Of a stretch of 64,000 nt of DNA, positions 27,650-35,715 are shown in pieces. The stretch lies in NCBI GenBank assembly GCA_963758025.1, contig CAVWUA010000016.1, positions 399,949 to 463,948 on the forward strand, written 5' to 3'. The translations under genes were made by a program, and so were the position numbers. Under the pieces are notes generated by a model. The model was given only the letters and a program-made list of their open reading frames with translations. It did no database searches and had not been told where the DNA came from. The DNA is from CAVWUA01 sp963758025 (lineage in GTDB: Bacteria > Planctomycetota > Planctomycetia > Isosphaerales > Isosphaeraceae). Within the stretch, counting starts at the first letter, position 1, and the number at the start of each line of letters is the position of its first letter.

Positions 27650-27851
27650 ACAAACGGTCCACCCACAGAAGTGCTACCTACCCCCAGCCTAGTACGTTGA
27701 AGATCGGGAGAAGGTTCATGCGAACGGGCGAAGGGAAACGAACATCTTGCCGCGCCGCGGACCGCGCGCGTAGTCTCGATGGAGACGCGAGGCCGGACCG
27801 TTGCTCACGAACGAGCCGTTTTCCACCTTTTGACACAGAGGAGACGTTGCC

Positions 27852-28058
27852 GTGGCCGACCAACCGAACGGGGGCGATCTTCAGCAAAAGTATCGCCAAT
27901 TTCTCGACCTGATGCCGATGACGCTGGCTCTGGCTGGTTTGCCGCCGAGCGAGGGTCGTCTGTTCAGCGAGGAACAGATCGAGGCGCGGGCCATCACCGT
28001 CAAGGCGGCGTACCGGGTGGCCCGGACAACCGCGAAGGAATGCCTGGGCGGGTCGTAA
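27852..28058 (+). CDS. small conserved hypothetical protein
   Basis: 68 residues from GTG 27852, with GAGGAG about 8 bases upstream. Sequence MADQPNGGDLQQKYRQFLDL, then PMTLALAGLPPSEGRLFSEE and an amphipathic helix AITVKAAYRVARTTAKECLG. There is no signal or membrane segment. It looks like a genuine small cytoplasmic protein because of its ribosome site and codon use. Family not recognised; function unknown. Confidence 0.6.
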   Translation: MADQPNGGDLQQKYRQFLDLMPMTLALAGLPPSEGRLFSEEQIEARAITVKAAYRVARTTAKECLGGS

Positions 28059-28233
28059 GAAGGATGCCGGAATGGGCATGGATGGTCCCTCGAAAAGGGG
28101 CCCGTGACATGCACGGACGCTTCCGGGAAGCCGATAAGAAACGCGTGGCGAGCCGGGCCGCCGTCGGGGTCAGCCGACGACCCCCGGCCGCTCGCCAGGC
28201 AGACCGCAACACTCGCGAAAGGCCATCTTCGAG

Positions 28234-28599
28234 ATGATGACGCAACCCGAGAGCGGAACGCGACGGATCCGAGCCACGATCATCGGGCTGAGCCTGGATC
28301 AGGACGGCTCGCGCCGCATCATCACCGGACAACAGTGTCTGGTGGTGGGAGGATCCGAGGAAACGCAAGGCGAGATGCTGGAAACGCTGCTCCGGCTCGA
28401 AACCGAGCTGGAGCGTCGCGGCCGGGATCTCGGTGACGTGTCGCCGGCGGAGCTGGTGGACATCGCCTGGCGGATCGACTCGCCGGAACTTCAAGAGATC
28501 GCCCTGAACATGCACGCGGGCCTGGTCCGCCGGGGGCGATCGTTCCAGGAGGCGACCGCCGAGGAGCTGACCGAACTGGCGACCGGGTGGGAGCCCTGA
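28234..28599 (+). CDS. conserved hypothetical, charged
   Basis: 121 residues. The beta-strand-like opening (RIRATIIGLSLDQDGSRRI, ITGQQCLVVGGSEETQGEM) is followed by two helical segments (LETLLRLETELERRGRDLGD, AELVDIAWRIDSPELQEIAL) and TAEELTELATGWEP. Two neighbouring ATGs (28234, 28237) are equally possible. There is no export signal. No family recognised. A strong hairpin follows at 28642, so the unit probably ends here. Confidence 0.6.
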   Translation: MMTQPESGTRRIRATIIGLSLDQDGSRRIITGQQCLVVGGSEETQGEMLETLLRLETELERRGRDLGDVSPAELVDIAWRIDSPELQEIALNMHAGLVRRGRSFQEATAEELTELATGWEP

Positions 28600-28641
28600 G
28601 TTTCCAGGGCAAGGCCCACCGTGGCAGGATGGCCTCGCAAC

Positions 28642-28686
28642 AACCGCCGCGGGCGCCCGGTGAGACACCGGGCGCCCGCGGCGGTT
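28642..28686. terminator. strong perfect hairpin, 21-base stem, 3-base loop
   Basis: The arm from 28642 to 28662 (begins AACCGCCGCGGGCGCCCGG) is the exact reverse complement of 28666-28686, with loop AGA. It lies about 40 bases after the hypothetical gene and upstream of the sigma-factor gene. There is no T run after it, so it may be a terminator, an RNA-stabilising structure or a repeat. Confidence 0.6.
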
Positions 28687-28802
28687 CGCTCTGCGCGTCC
28701 GGCGCGTGGAAAATCTGCGATTCCTGGCGGCCAAGGGACAATAATTCGGAGTCGCCGGACGAATCGTTGAAACGAGGTTCTCTCTCTCTGGGTATTTCCC
28801 CG

Positions 28803-29386
28803 ATGAACGACCCGACAACGACGGCCCGAACGTCGGATGAAGGCGAGTCGGGGGACGACCGCGCGTTGGTCGAGGCGCTCCGCACGGGCGACCCGCTGGC
28901 CCCCCGCCTCTTGATCGAGCGGTACCAGAGTGTCGTCTTCGCCCTCTGTCTGCGGATGATGCATCACCGCCAGGACGCCGAGGACGTGGTGCAGGAGACG
29001 TTTCTCCGAGCCTTGCGCGGGATTCACGGCTTTGACGGCGAGCGGCCGTTGCGCCCGTGGCTCCTGGGCATCGCCGCCAACCGCTGTCGGACCGCCCTCG
29101 GCCGTCGCACCCGGCGCCCGCGCTGTCTGAGACGGTCGAGGATCGCCCCGATCACCGCCCCGGCCTGTCCGATCCCGACGACCTGGTCGGCGAGCTGGAA
29201 CGGGCGCTCGAACGGCTCCGACCGGAGTATCGCATGGTCTTCGTCCTGTTTCACGAGCAAGGCTTGCCCTACGAGGAAATCAGCCAGGCCATCGACCGCC
29301 CGATCGGCACGGTCAAGACCTGGCTGCACCGGGCGCGGGCCGAGCTGGCCGAGCACCTGACCCGCCGGGGCGTTCGCTGTCCCTGA
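28803..29386 (+). CDS. ECF-type RNA polymerase sigma factor, one frameshift
   Basis: About 194 residues. Sigma region 2: LIERYQSVVFALCLRMMHHR, then QDAEDVVQETFLRALRG and RPWLLGIAANRCRTAL. The frame breaks at about 29120; the other frame gives the linker DRPDHRPGLSDPDDLVGELE and region 4, PEYRMVFVLFHEQGLPYEEI followed by SQAIDRPIGTVKTWLHRARA, the helix-turn-helix that reads the -35 box. Family: extracytoplasmic-function sigma-70. The anti-sigma-like gene 70 bases downstream is its probable partner. No autoregulated promoter motif could be identified. Confidence 0.85.
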
Positions 29387-29456
29387 TCGGATCGGTCCGA
29401 CCATCACGATTGCGACGGGTGGAACCACCATTTTGCTGGCCGAAGAGTCCCGAATC

Positions 29457-30155
29457 ATGAACTGCCGCGATTTCGAGCGTTTCTGGCAGGAACAGTTCGA
29501 CGCCGGCGAGTCCGCCTCCCCGGACGTGGCCCGGGCGCTGGATCTCCATGCGGCGTCGTGCGGGGCGTGCCACGCCATCGCCTTACGATACCAGAACTTA
29601 CGTCAAGCCATCCACGCCTGGGGGCTGTCCCCCGCGCCGTCGGCCGATCTGGTCGATCGCGTGCTCTCGGCCGCTCGGGAGCCCGCCCCGGCGCGGGCTT
29701 TGCGGTTCCCGACGCCGCTGCGCTGGGCCGCGGCCGCTACCGTGTTGGTGTCGGGCGCGCTGGCGCTTCGAGTTGGCCTGGCGCCGGAGAATCGGCCCGA
29801 GAGCGCTCCACGTCCGAACCGGACCGTCACGGCCGCGACCGCGCCGAGGCCCCTGTCGGATGCCCTGGCCGAGGCGACCTCGGCAACCTGGGCGCTGGCG
29901 AGGGAGACCTCCGCGCCGGCGGCTCGGGTGGGCCGCGAGGTGCTCTCGGCGGCTTCGGAAGTTCCCGACCCGGCCGCCGCCTTGCCGAACCCCGGTCCGG
30001 TCGTTCCCGACGGAACCGAGGTCTTGCAGACGGTCGGCAACGAGGTTAACCGGGGAATCCGTCCCCTCTCCGGCTCGGCCCAAAGCGCCTTCAGTTTCCT
30101 GATCCCCTCCGGCGCGGTCCCGGCCTCGCCCCCTGGTTCCGACCACGACGCGTGA
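29457..30155 (+). CDS. membrane anti-sigma factor with zinc-finger-like N-terminus
   Basis: 232 residues from ATG 29457. The N-terminal cytoplasmic part has the anti-sigma zinc motif HAASCGACH (Hx3Cx2C) in RALDLHAASCGACHAIALRY. A single membrane helix occurs at about residues 82-99 (RWAAAATVLVSGALALRVGL). The rest is an Ala/Pro/Thr-rich outer region with short amphipathic helices (RPLSDALAEATSATWALARE) and ends SGAVPASPPGSDHDA. By family it holds the upstream sigma factor at the membrane until a signal releases it. Intact, 70 bases after the sigma gene. Confidence 0.8.
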   Translation: MNCRDFERFWQEQFDAGESASPDVARALDLHAASCGACHAIALRYQNLRQAIHAWGLSPAPSADLVDRVLSAAREPAPARALRFPTPLRWAAAATVLVSGALALRVGLAPENRPESAPRPNRTVTAATAPRPLSDALAEATSATWALARETSAPAARVGREVLSAASEVPDPAAALPNPGPVVPDGTEVLQTVGNEVNRGIRPLSGSAQSAFSFLIPSGAVPASPPGSDHDA

Positions 30156-30173
30156 TCGGCTTACTGAGAGCCA

Positions 30174-30254
30174 CATCACAAATGGCACATTTCCGATTTC
30201 AGATGTTCCTTGCCTCTTTGAAGCTCTGGAATCGGGAATGTGCCCTCTGTGATG
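30174..30254. promoter_or_regulatory. long two-part hairpin upstream of a small gene
   Basis: Outer arms CATCACA (30174-30180) and TGTGATG (30248-30254) are perfect. Inner arms GGCACATTTCCGATT (30184-30198) and AATCGGGAATGTGCC (30230-30244) match with one G-T wobble. The loop is about 31 bases. The structure ends 34 bases before the ATG at 30289. It could be a terminator for the anti-sigma gene, a leader structure, or a small repeat element. Confidence 0.5.
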
Positions 30255-30288
30255 CGGAACGCCCTCGTTTCTCGTCAAGGAGAACGTG

Positions 30289-30567
30289 ATGCGGTTCCAG
30301 GATTTCGCTCCCCAACGCTCCGAGGCAATGACGCGGTTTCTCGGCCTGAGCATCCCGAGTGCCCAGATCGTCGGCTCGTTTGAGGAGTGTGTCGCCGCCG
30401 CGCGGGCCTGGGTAGAACAGAATGAGGTCGAGGTCATCAACGTCGAAACGGTCGTCCTACCCAATATTTACAGAAGCGGCGAGGAAGGGACGAGCGATCC
30501 CGAGTTAAGAACGTCGGGCGATATGCACAGCCGCTGGTATCAGTTCGTCCGGGTCTGGTACTGGTGA
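30289..30567 (+). CDS. small conserved hypothetical protein
   Basis: 92 residues from ATG 30289; AAGGAG lies 6 bases upstream, which also makes the neighbouring GTG at 30286 possible. Sequence: MRFQDFAPQRSEAMTRFLGL, then EECVAAARAWVEQNEVEVIN, VETVVLPNIYRSGEEGTSDP, ending DMHSRWYQFVRVWYW. There is no signal or membrane segment. The helix-strand order and aromatic C-terminus look like a folded cytoplasmic protein. Family not recognised. Confidence 0.65.
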   Translation: MRFQDFAPQRSEAMTRFLGLSIPSAQIVGSFEECVAAARAWVEQNEVEVINVETVVLPNIYRSGEEGTSDPELRTSGDMHSRWYQFVRVWYW

Positions 30568-30590
30568 GACGGACGGTTCGAGCCTCTCTC

Positions 30591-30615
30591 TCTGTTCTGT
30601 TCTGTTCTGTTCTGT
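30591..30615 (+). repeat. pentanucleotide tandem repeat (TCTGT)5
   Basis: Five perfect TCTGT units end one base before the GGAG ribosome site of the gene starting at 30631. Copy number could alter leader RNA length or structure. Confidence 0.8.
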
Positions 30616-30630
30616 GGAGCATTCCCGCCC

Positions 30631-32382
30631 ATGCGACGGATTTGCCGGTCTCCGCTGGTTCTGATGGCCGTTTGCGTCCTTTCCCCGACAACCACCCGCG
30701 CCGAGGGTCCGGCGGACGCCTTGCTGCGGCTGGTGCCCCCCGACGCCGGCGCGACGTTGACGGTCGAGGACCTGCGCGGCCATGCCCGGCAGTTTCTCCA
30801 TTCGCCGCTGGCCGAGGGCCTGCGCGACCTGCCCGCCGCGAAGGCGTGGGATGTCAGTGGGCAGCGTGGAAAGCTCGAAAAGGCGAGACGGGATATCGAG
30901 GATGCCCTGGGGGTGGACCTGGTCCAGGTCCGTGACAACCTGCTCGGTGATGCTGTTGTTCTGACGTTGCACGTCGCCCCGGACGCGACGCCCGATCAGG
31001 CGAAGGGGCTCTTGCTGAGCCGGTTCCGCGACCGAGCCTTGTTGAATCGCCTGATCGACCGGCTCAATGCGGCCGACAAGGCGGGCGGTACGCTCGTTCG
31101 CGTTTCCGAACGCTCCCATGGCGGCGTGACAATCTCCACCCGCGAGTTCCGGCCGGGTACGAAGGCGAACGACGCTTACGCGGTCATCGGCGGCGATATC
31201 TTCGCCTGGTCGAACTCCACGACCTTGATCCAGGAGGCGATCGACCGACACGCCGGCAAGAAGTCGGGGCTGGTGACCGAACCCCGCTTCCTCCAGGTCC
31301 GCGAGGCCCTGCCGGAGCGGTCGTTCGTGAGCCTGTTCGTCGATCCGAAATTTCTCAAGAAGCTTGCCGAGGCCTCGCCCCAGCCGGAGCCGAAGTCCGC
31401 CGCCGAGAAACGGGTGCAGGATTTCCTGCTGCGGACCTTGTGGGCGGTCTCCTACGCCGGCGCGGCCCTGGAATGGCGTGACGGGCTCGTGCTGCATCTG
31501 CATGAGTCGATCGAGCCGGACAGGATGGACGAGCCGTTGCGTCGCTGGGCGGCCACCGAAACGAGCGGGGCGCGGTTGTGGCAGCGTATTCCTCCGACGG
31601 CCCTGGTCATGGTGGCGGGTCAGGTCGACTTTTCCGCCCTGGGGGCCCTGGTCATGGGTTTCGTCCCCGAGGCCGATCGGGTCCGGACTCAGAACGTGCT
31701 GGTCGCGCTTCGGGGCGTCCTGATGGGCAAGGACGTGATGGAGGAGGTTCTGCCTTCGCTCGGACCAGGCATGCTGTTCTATCTCGACGAACCGCGCGGC
31801 GAGGGGCTGCCGCTGGTGCTGGCCGTGGAGCTGGGCGGCCCGGCGGATTCCGGCATTCCGGCCGCGCTGGAGAACGGCCTGCGCACGCTTATGGTCCTCT
31901 GGGCGCTCGACCCGAAGAACGACGCGGCGGGAGCACGGGTTCAATCGCAAGAGCGGGACGGGGTGTCGGTGACGACCCTCTCCGGCGAGAAGACCCCCTT
32001 CGCGTTCGCGGTCCATTCGGATGTGCTGGTTCTGGGCACGACGGCCGCGGCCGTGGCGGCGTATCGGCGCGGTTCGGATGATGAGGAGCCATCCCGCGTC
32101 GGATCGGTCCGCGACCTCTTTTTTCCCGAGGCGACGACCTTCGCCGTGGCCGACCTGGGCGCCTTGCGCCGCTTTGCCGAGGCGCACCGCGAGGCCCTGA
32201 CGCGGCGGATCGCGGCGAACCAGGGTGGAAACGCCGCCGACGCCGGGCGCGACCTGGACCAGGCGCTCGCCTTGATGAGCCTCTTCCGCATCGGGTATTT
32301 GACGAACCGCATCGCGCCGGATTTCGCTCATGCCCACCAGACCCTCGGCCTGATCTTCGGAGCCGGCGCGGGGAAACCCTGA
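30631..32382 (+). CDS. large secreted protein of DUF3352-like type
   Basis: 583 residues from ATG 30631 (GGAG 11 bases upstream). Signal peptide MRRICRSPLVLMAVCVLSPT then TTRAEG. The mature protein opens LLRLVPPDAGATLTVEDLRG, the way DUF3352-like exported proteins begin, and alternates beta strands and helices: DAVVLTLHVAPDATPDQAKG, SFVSLFVDPKFLKKLAEASP, TALVMVAGQVDFSALGALVM, MLFYLDEPRGEGLPLVLAVE, FAVHSDVLVLGTTAAAVAAY. There is no catalytic motif. This group is common in planctomycetes; role unknown. Expression might be influenced by the TCTGT repeat in its leader. Confidence 0.75.
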   Translation: MRRICRSPLVLMAVCVLSPTTTRAEGPADALLRLVPPDAGATLTVEDLRGHARQFLHSPLAEGLRDLPAAKAWDVSGQRGKLEKARRDIEDALGVDLVQVRDNLLGDAVVLTLHVAPDATPDQAKGLLLSRFRDRALLNRLIDRLNAADKAGGTLVRVSERSHGGVTISTREFRPGTKANDAYAVIGGDIFAWSNSTTLIQEAIDRHAGKKSGLVTEPRFLQVREALPERSFVSLFVDPKFLKKLAEASPQPEPKSAAEKRVQDFLLRTLWAVSYAGAALEWRDGLVLHLHESIEPDRMDEPLRRWAATETSGARLWQRIPPTALVMVAGQVDFSALGALVMGFVPEADRVRTQNVLVALRGVLMGKDVMEEVLPSLGPGMLFYLDEPRGEGLPLVLAVELGGPADSGIPAALENGLRTLMVLWALDPKNDAAGARVQSQERDGVSVTTLSGEKTPFAFAVHSDVLVLGTTAAAVAAYRRGSDDEEPSRVGSVRDLFFPEATTFAVADLGALRRFAEAHREALTRRIAANQGGNAADAGRDLDQALALMSLFRIGYLTNRIAPDFAHAHQTLGLIFGAGAGKP

Positions 32383-32550
32383 ATCGGATGGGTCGGGCGG
32401 AATTTCGCGACGGACAGACCGCGCCGCCGCGGGTCGGTTTCGGATAGAATGAACGGTCAGGCTGGGACCCGGTCCCGCCGAACGTCATGAACCGAATCCA
32501 CCCGCCGAGCGCGCGCCCCGGAACGAAGCCGGGGCTTGGGAGTGTGTCTG

Positions 32551-32952
32551 ATGCCATCGTCCACCCTGGAGACGTTCCCGAACGAGTTTCCCGACCGCGA
32601 CTATGAGATCGAGATCAACTGCCCGGAGTTCACCGCCGTTTGCCCCAAGACCGGCCAGCCGGATTTCGGCTCGATCCTGATCGCGTATGTACCCTCGACC
32701 GTCTGCGTCGAGTTGAAGAGCTTGAAGCTCTACTTGCAGGAGTTCCGCAACAAAGGGATCTACTACGAGCATTCGATCAATGCGATCCTTGACGATCTGG
32801 TGGCCGCCTGTCAGCCGCGCCGGATGATGGTCGTCGGAACGTTCAACCCCCGAGGGGGGATCACATCGCGGATCACCGCGCGGTACGAGTCCACGGTTCC
32901 GGCTCCCGGCGGCGGCTATTCGGTCCCGGTGGGTGGTGCGCCCGGCTTCTGA
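32551..32952 (+). CDS. queF: NADPH-dependent 7-cyano-7-deazaguanine reductase
   Basis: 133 residues from ATG 32551 (GGGAG 8 bases upstream). Short, type I QueF. Motifs: ETFPNEFPDRDYEIEINCPE, the active-site stretch FTAVCPKTGQPDFG with the catalytic Cys, the ELKSLKLYLQEFRNKGIYYE NADPH-binding part with the Glu and EHSIN substrate-binding His, and MMVVGTFNPRGGI. It reduces preQ0 to preQ1 in queuosine synthesis. 57 bases before the SAM hydrolase gene on the same strand. Confidence 0.95.
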   Translation: MPSSTLETFPNEFPDRDYEIEINCPEFTAVCPKTGQPDFGSILIAYVPSTVCVELKSLKLYLQEFRNKGIYYEHSINAILDDLVAACQPRRMMVVGTFNPRGGITSRITARYESTVPAPGGGYSVPVGGAPGF

Positions 32953-33008
32953 TCCGATGTGATTTGATCTGATCTGATCCCGCCCAGCCAGCGCGGAGGC
33001 GATCCATC

Positions 33009-33815
33009 ATGGGTTCTCGCATCCTCACGCTCACGACCGATTTTGGCATTTTCGGCTATTACGTCGCCTCAATGAAGGGGATCATCCTGGAGATGATGCC
33101 GGATGCGGTTCTGGTCGATGTCACGCACTCGATCGCGCCGCAGAACATCCTGGAGGGGGCGTTCGTGATGGCCGGGATTCTGGAAGTCTTCCCCGCCGGC
33201 ACGGTCCACCTCGGCGTGGTCGATCCGGGGGTCGGAACCGACCGCCGCCTGGTCGCCGCGCGGGTGGCCGACCAGTGGTTCGTCGTGCCGGACAATGGGC
33301 TTCTGAGTTGTGTCATGCGGGGACGGGCCGCGGACGAGATCCGCGAGATCAGCAATCCGGCGATCTCTCGCCGCGAGGTTTCGGCCACCTTCCACGGCCG
33401 CGATATCCTCGCGCCGGCCGCGGCGCATCTGCTCCGCGGCGGCGACCCGGCCGAACTCGGCCCGCGCCGCGACCGAGTCGTGATCCTCGCCAACTTCGAG
33501 CCTCGGCCCGATGACAGCGGGTGGCTTGGCGAGATCATTTTCCGAGACACCTTCGGCAACCTGATTACGAACGTCCCCGCCGCGCGGTTGGCTCCCACGC
33601 CTCCCGAGGACTGGTCCATCGAGATCTCCGGCGAGCGGATCGACGGCCTCCAGCGCACCTATGCCGACCAGCCGACCGGAAGCCTGGTCGCCCTGACCGG
33701 CAGCACCGGCTGGGTCGAGATCGCCGTCGTCAACGGCGACGCCGGACGGCACCTGGGCGCGGGGCCGGGGACGACCGTCTGGTTCCGTCGGCAGACCGGA
33801 TCGAAGAGTGTGTAA
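33009..33815 (+). CDS. S-adenosylmethionine hydrolase (hydroxide adenosyltransferase, DUF62 family)
   Basis: 268 residues. N-terminal signature LTLTTDFGIFGYYVASMKGI with the SAM-binding Asp, VDVTHSIAPQNILEGAFVMA, HLGVVDPGVGTDRRLVAARV, PDNGLLSCVMRG and TFHGRDILAPAAAHLLRG with the family Arg and His in HGRD. The C-terminal beta-barrel shows GEIIFRDTFGNLITNVPAAR. Enzymes of this family split SAM into adenosine and methionine using water; the chlorinase/fluorinase relatives have extra loops not seen here. It lies between queF and bioA, both of which belong to pathways that use SAM, in the same direction. Confidence 0.9.
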   Translation: MGSRILTLTTDFGIFGYYVASMKGIILEMMPDAVLVDVTHSIAPQNILEGAFVMAGILEVFPAGTVHLGVVDPGVGTDRRLVAARVADQWFVVPDNGLLSCVMRGRAADEIREISNPAISRREVSATFHGRDILAPAAAHLLRGGDPAELGPRRDRVVILANFEPRPDDSGWLGEIIFRDTFGNLITNVPAARLAPTPPEDWSIEISGERIDGLQRTYADQPTGSLVALTGSTGWVEIAVVNGDAGRHLGAGPGTTVWFRRQTGSKSV

Positions 33816-33849
33816 TGTTTACTGCTGGATCGTTGATTGAAGAGGACAG

Positions 33850-35220
33850 ATGACTCATCCGACCGAAACACTTCGCACCTGGGACAAGGCCCATCTCTGG
33901 CATCCGTTCACCGCGCAGAAGGACTGGGCCGATTCGGACCCCCTGGTGATCGAACGGGGCGAAGGGGTCTATCTGTTCGACACGGAGGGGAACCGTTATC
34001 TCGATGGAGTGGCCTCCCTCTGGTGCAACGTGCATGGCCATCGTCACCCGGCGCTTGATGAGGCGATCCGGGCGCAGCTCGAGAAGGTCGCGCACGTGAC
34101 CCTGCTGGGCGTCAGCCACCCGACGGCCATCGAACTGGCTCGCCGGCTGGTCGAGCGCACGCCGGAGGGCCTGAGCCGCGTCTTCTTCTCCGACGACGGC
34201 GCGACGGCCGTCGAGGTCGCGCTCAAGATGGCCTTCCAGTACTGGCAGCAGAAGGACGATCCCGAGCCGTCGCGCACCCGATTCCTCACCCTCGGCGGCG
34301 CGTATCACGGCGACACGATCGGCGACGTGAGCATCGGCGGCGTGGATCGCTTCCACACGATGTTCTCGCCGCTGTTGTTCCCGGCGCTGAGGGCCCCATC
34401 ACCGTACTGCTACCGTTGCCCGCTGGGGCTGTCGCGGCCGGAGTGCGCGTTGGAATGTCTGAACGAGGTCGATCGTCTGCTGGAGGCGCATCCCGGCGAG
34501 GTCGCGGCGGTCGTCGTCGAACCGCTCGTTCAGGGGGCGGCCGGGATGATCGTTCAGCCGGAGGGCTACCTGCAAGGGCTCCGCGAGATCACCCGCAAGC
34601 ACGACACCCTGCTCATCGCCGATGAGGTGGCCGTCGGTTTCGGCAAGACCGGCCACCTGTTCGCCTGCGAGCGGGCGGGCATCGTGCCCGATCTTCTCTG
34701 CCTGGCCAAGGGGATCACCGGCGGCTATCTCCCCCTGGCGGCCACCCTGACGACCGAGCGCGTCTATTCCGCCTTCTTCGCCACGACGGCCGAGGACAAG
34801 ACCTTCCAGCACGGCCACACCTTCGGCGGCAACCCCCTCGGCGCGGCGGTCGCCCTGGCGAGCTTGCAGGTCTTCGACGACGAGCGGACCCTGGACCACC
34901 TGCCGCCCAAGATCGCCCTGCTGGAGCGCCGGCTGGCCGAGATGGCGAATCATCCCCACGTCGGTGACGTCCGCCAGTGCGGCTTGATCGCGGGCATCGA
35001 ACTCGTGGCCGACAAGGCGACGAAGGCCCTCTTCCCGAGCGACCGGCAGATCGGCGCGGCGGTTTGCCGCCAGGCGCGGGAATCTGGCCTGCTGATCCGT
35101 CCTCTTGGAGATGTGCTCGTCATCATGCCCCCCCTGGCGATCACCGAGGACCAACTCGGATGGATGCTTGACGTGATGGAACGATGCATCCACTCTGTGG
35201 CGTCTGAGGTTGCAGTATGA
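33850..35220 (+). CDS. bioA: adenosylmethionine-8-amino-7-oxononanoate aminotransferase
   Basis: 456 residues. Class III aminotransferase with the BioA start LWHPFTAQKDWADSDPLVIE. It has the aromatic-rich WCNVHGHRHPALDEAI, the cofactor loop SDDGATAVEVALKMAFQYWQ, GGAYHGDTIGDVS, the IADEVAVGFGKTGHLFACER Asp that binds the pyridine nitrogen, and LAKGITGGYLPLA with the PLP Lys. It uses SAM as amino donor to make 7,8-diaminopelargonate. The stop overlaps the start of a membrane protein gene (ATGA at 35217). Complete and intact. Confidence 0.95.
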   Translation: MTHPTETLRTWDKAHLWHPFTAQKDWADSDPLVIERGEGVYLFDTEGNRYLDGVASLWCNVHGHRHPALDEAIRAQLEKVAHVTLLGVSHPTAIELARRLVERTPEGLSRVFFSDDGATAVEVALKMAFQYWQQKDDPEPSRTRFLTLGGAYHGDTIGDVSIGGVDRFHTMFSPLLFPALRAPSPYCYRCPLGLSRPECALECLNEVDRLLEAHPGEVAAVVVEPLVQGAAGMIVQPEGYLQGLREITRKHDTLLIADEVAVGFGKTGHLFACERAGIVPDLLCLAKGITGGYLPLAATLTTERVYSAFFATTAEDKTFQHGHTFGGNPLGAAVALASLQVFDDERTLDHLPPKIALLERRLAEMANHPHVGDVRQCGLIAGIELVADKATKALFPSDRQIGAAVCRQARESGLLIRPLGDVLVIMPPLAITEDQLGWMLDVMERCIHSVASEVAV

Positions 35221-35714
35221 GAGGGTACGGAACGGACATGGCCACGCCGATTGGTCCCGGGTTCGGGAAGTGGCTCGGTCTGTTCTCGTTGCTGGGGCTG
35301 GTCCTGACCCTTGCCCTGACCGCGGCGTCGGGAACCCTGGCCCGGCATCATGTTCCGTCGCTGGTCGTGATGGCGATTTCCGGGTCGTTCTTTTTCGCAT
35401 CGCTTGGCCTGTTCCTGGCGGACGTTCCGCGTGGGTTCATCTCGGCGCTGCGGGGCATGATCGTCGGTGGTGGCAGTCTCGCGCTCTGGCTTGGCTGGGA
35501 TTCCGGCTGGACGACCGGGCAATGGAGTACCGGCCTGGCGATTCTGGGAGCGGTCGCCGGATTCCTCAGCGGGGCGTTCTTCGGCGGCATGGCGGGCGTG
35601 ATTCTCGGCTGGCTTCTCCGTGCGGCCTTCGGTCCCCACGCGAGGCTGAAACCAGCGTCGGCATCCGAGGCGGCTGGCCTCCACGATCCTTGGGTGGATG
35701 GACTCATTGATTGA
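35217..35714 (+). CDS. small multi-spanning membrane protein between bioA and bioD
   Basis: 165 residues, with four hydrophobic segments: GLFSLLGLVLTLALTAASGT, LVVMAISGSFFFASLGLFLA, STGLAILGAVAGFLSGAFFG and GMAGVILGWLLRAAFG. Gly-rich helices dominate. The ATG overlaps the bioA stop and the C-terminus overlaps the possible earlier bioD start, so translation is coupled on both sides. No family recognised; it lacks the EcfS/BioY signature pattern as far as I can tell. A role in biotin-pathway membrane processes is only inferred from context. Confidence 0.75.
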   Translation: MRGYGTDMATPIGPGFGKWLGLFSLLGLVLTLALTAASGTLARHHVPSLVVMAISGSFFFASLGLFLADVPRGFISALRGMIVGGGSLALWLGWDSGWTTGQWSTGLAILGAVAGFLSGAFFGGMAGVILGWLLRAAFGPHARLKPASASEAAGLHDPWVDGLID

Positions 35715-35715
35715 C

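Larger units (their letters stand above)
26144..27685 (+). mobile_element. second ISKra4-family insertion sequence
   Basis: Imperfect terminal inverted repeats: the left end from 26144 (GGGGTGAGCG, then CTTGTGGGTGGA) matches the reverse complement of the right end up to 27685, with the block TGTGGGTGGA shared. It carries two overlapping transposase ORFs. No matching target duplication was found at the outer ends. The first IS sits right at its left end, so its own left flank may have been altered. Confidence 0.6.
24369..27714 (+). repeat. imperfect 24-base direct repeats bracketing the double IS island
   Basis: The left copy at 24369-24392 and the right copy at 27691-27714 agree at 21 of 24 positions. 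The first 12 bases, AGTACGTTGAAG, are identical. They lie just outside the two insertion sequences. They may be target-site sequences or outer ends of an older element; neither can be proven from this window. Confidence 0.5.

Noticed and set aside
32950..32980. TGATC-like repeats between queF and the SAM hydrolase
   Set aside because: Only short degenerate copies in a small spacer; too little to claim a regulatory or variable tract.
33009..33815. SAM-dependent chlorinase or fluorinase
   Set aside because: The sequence matches the general DUF62 hydrolase pattern and I could not see the extra loop typical of fluorinases; no halogenated-metabolite genes are nearby.
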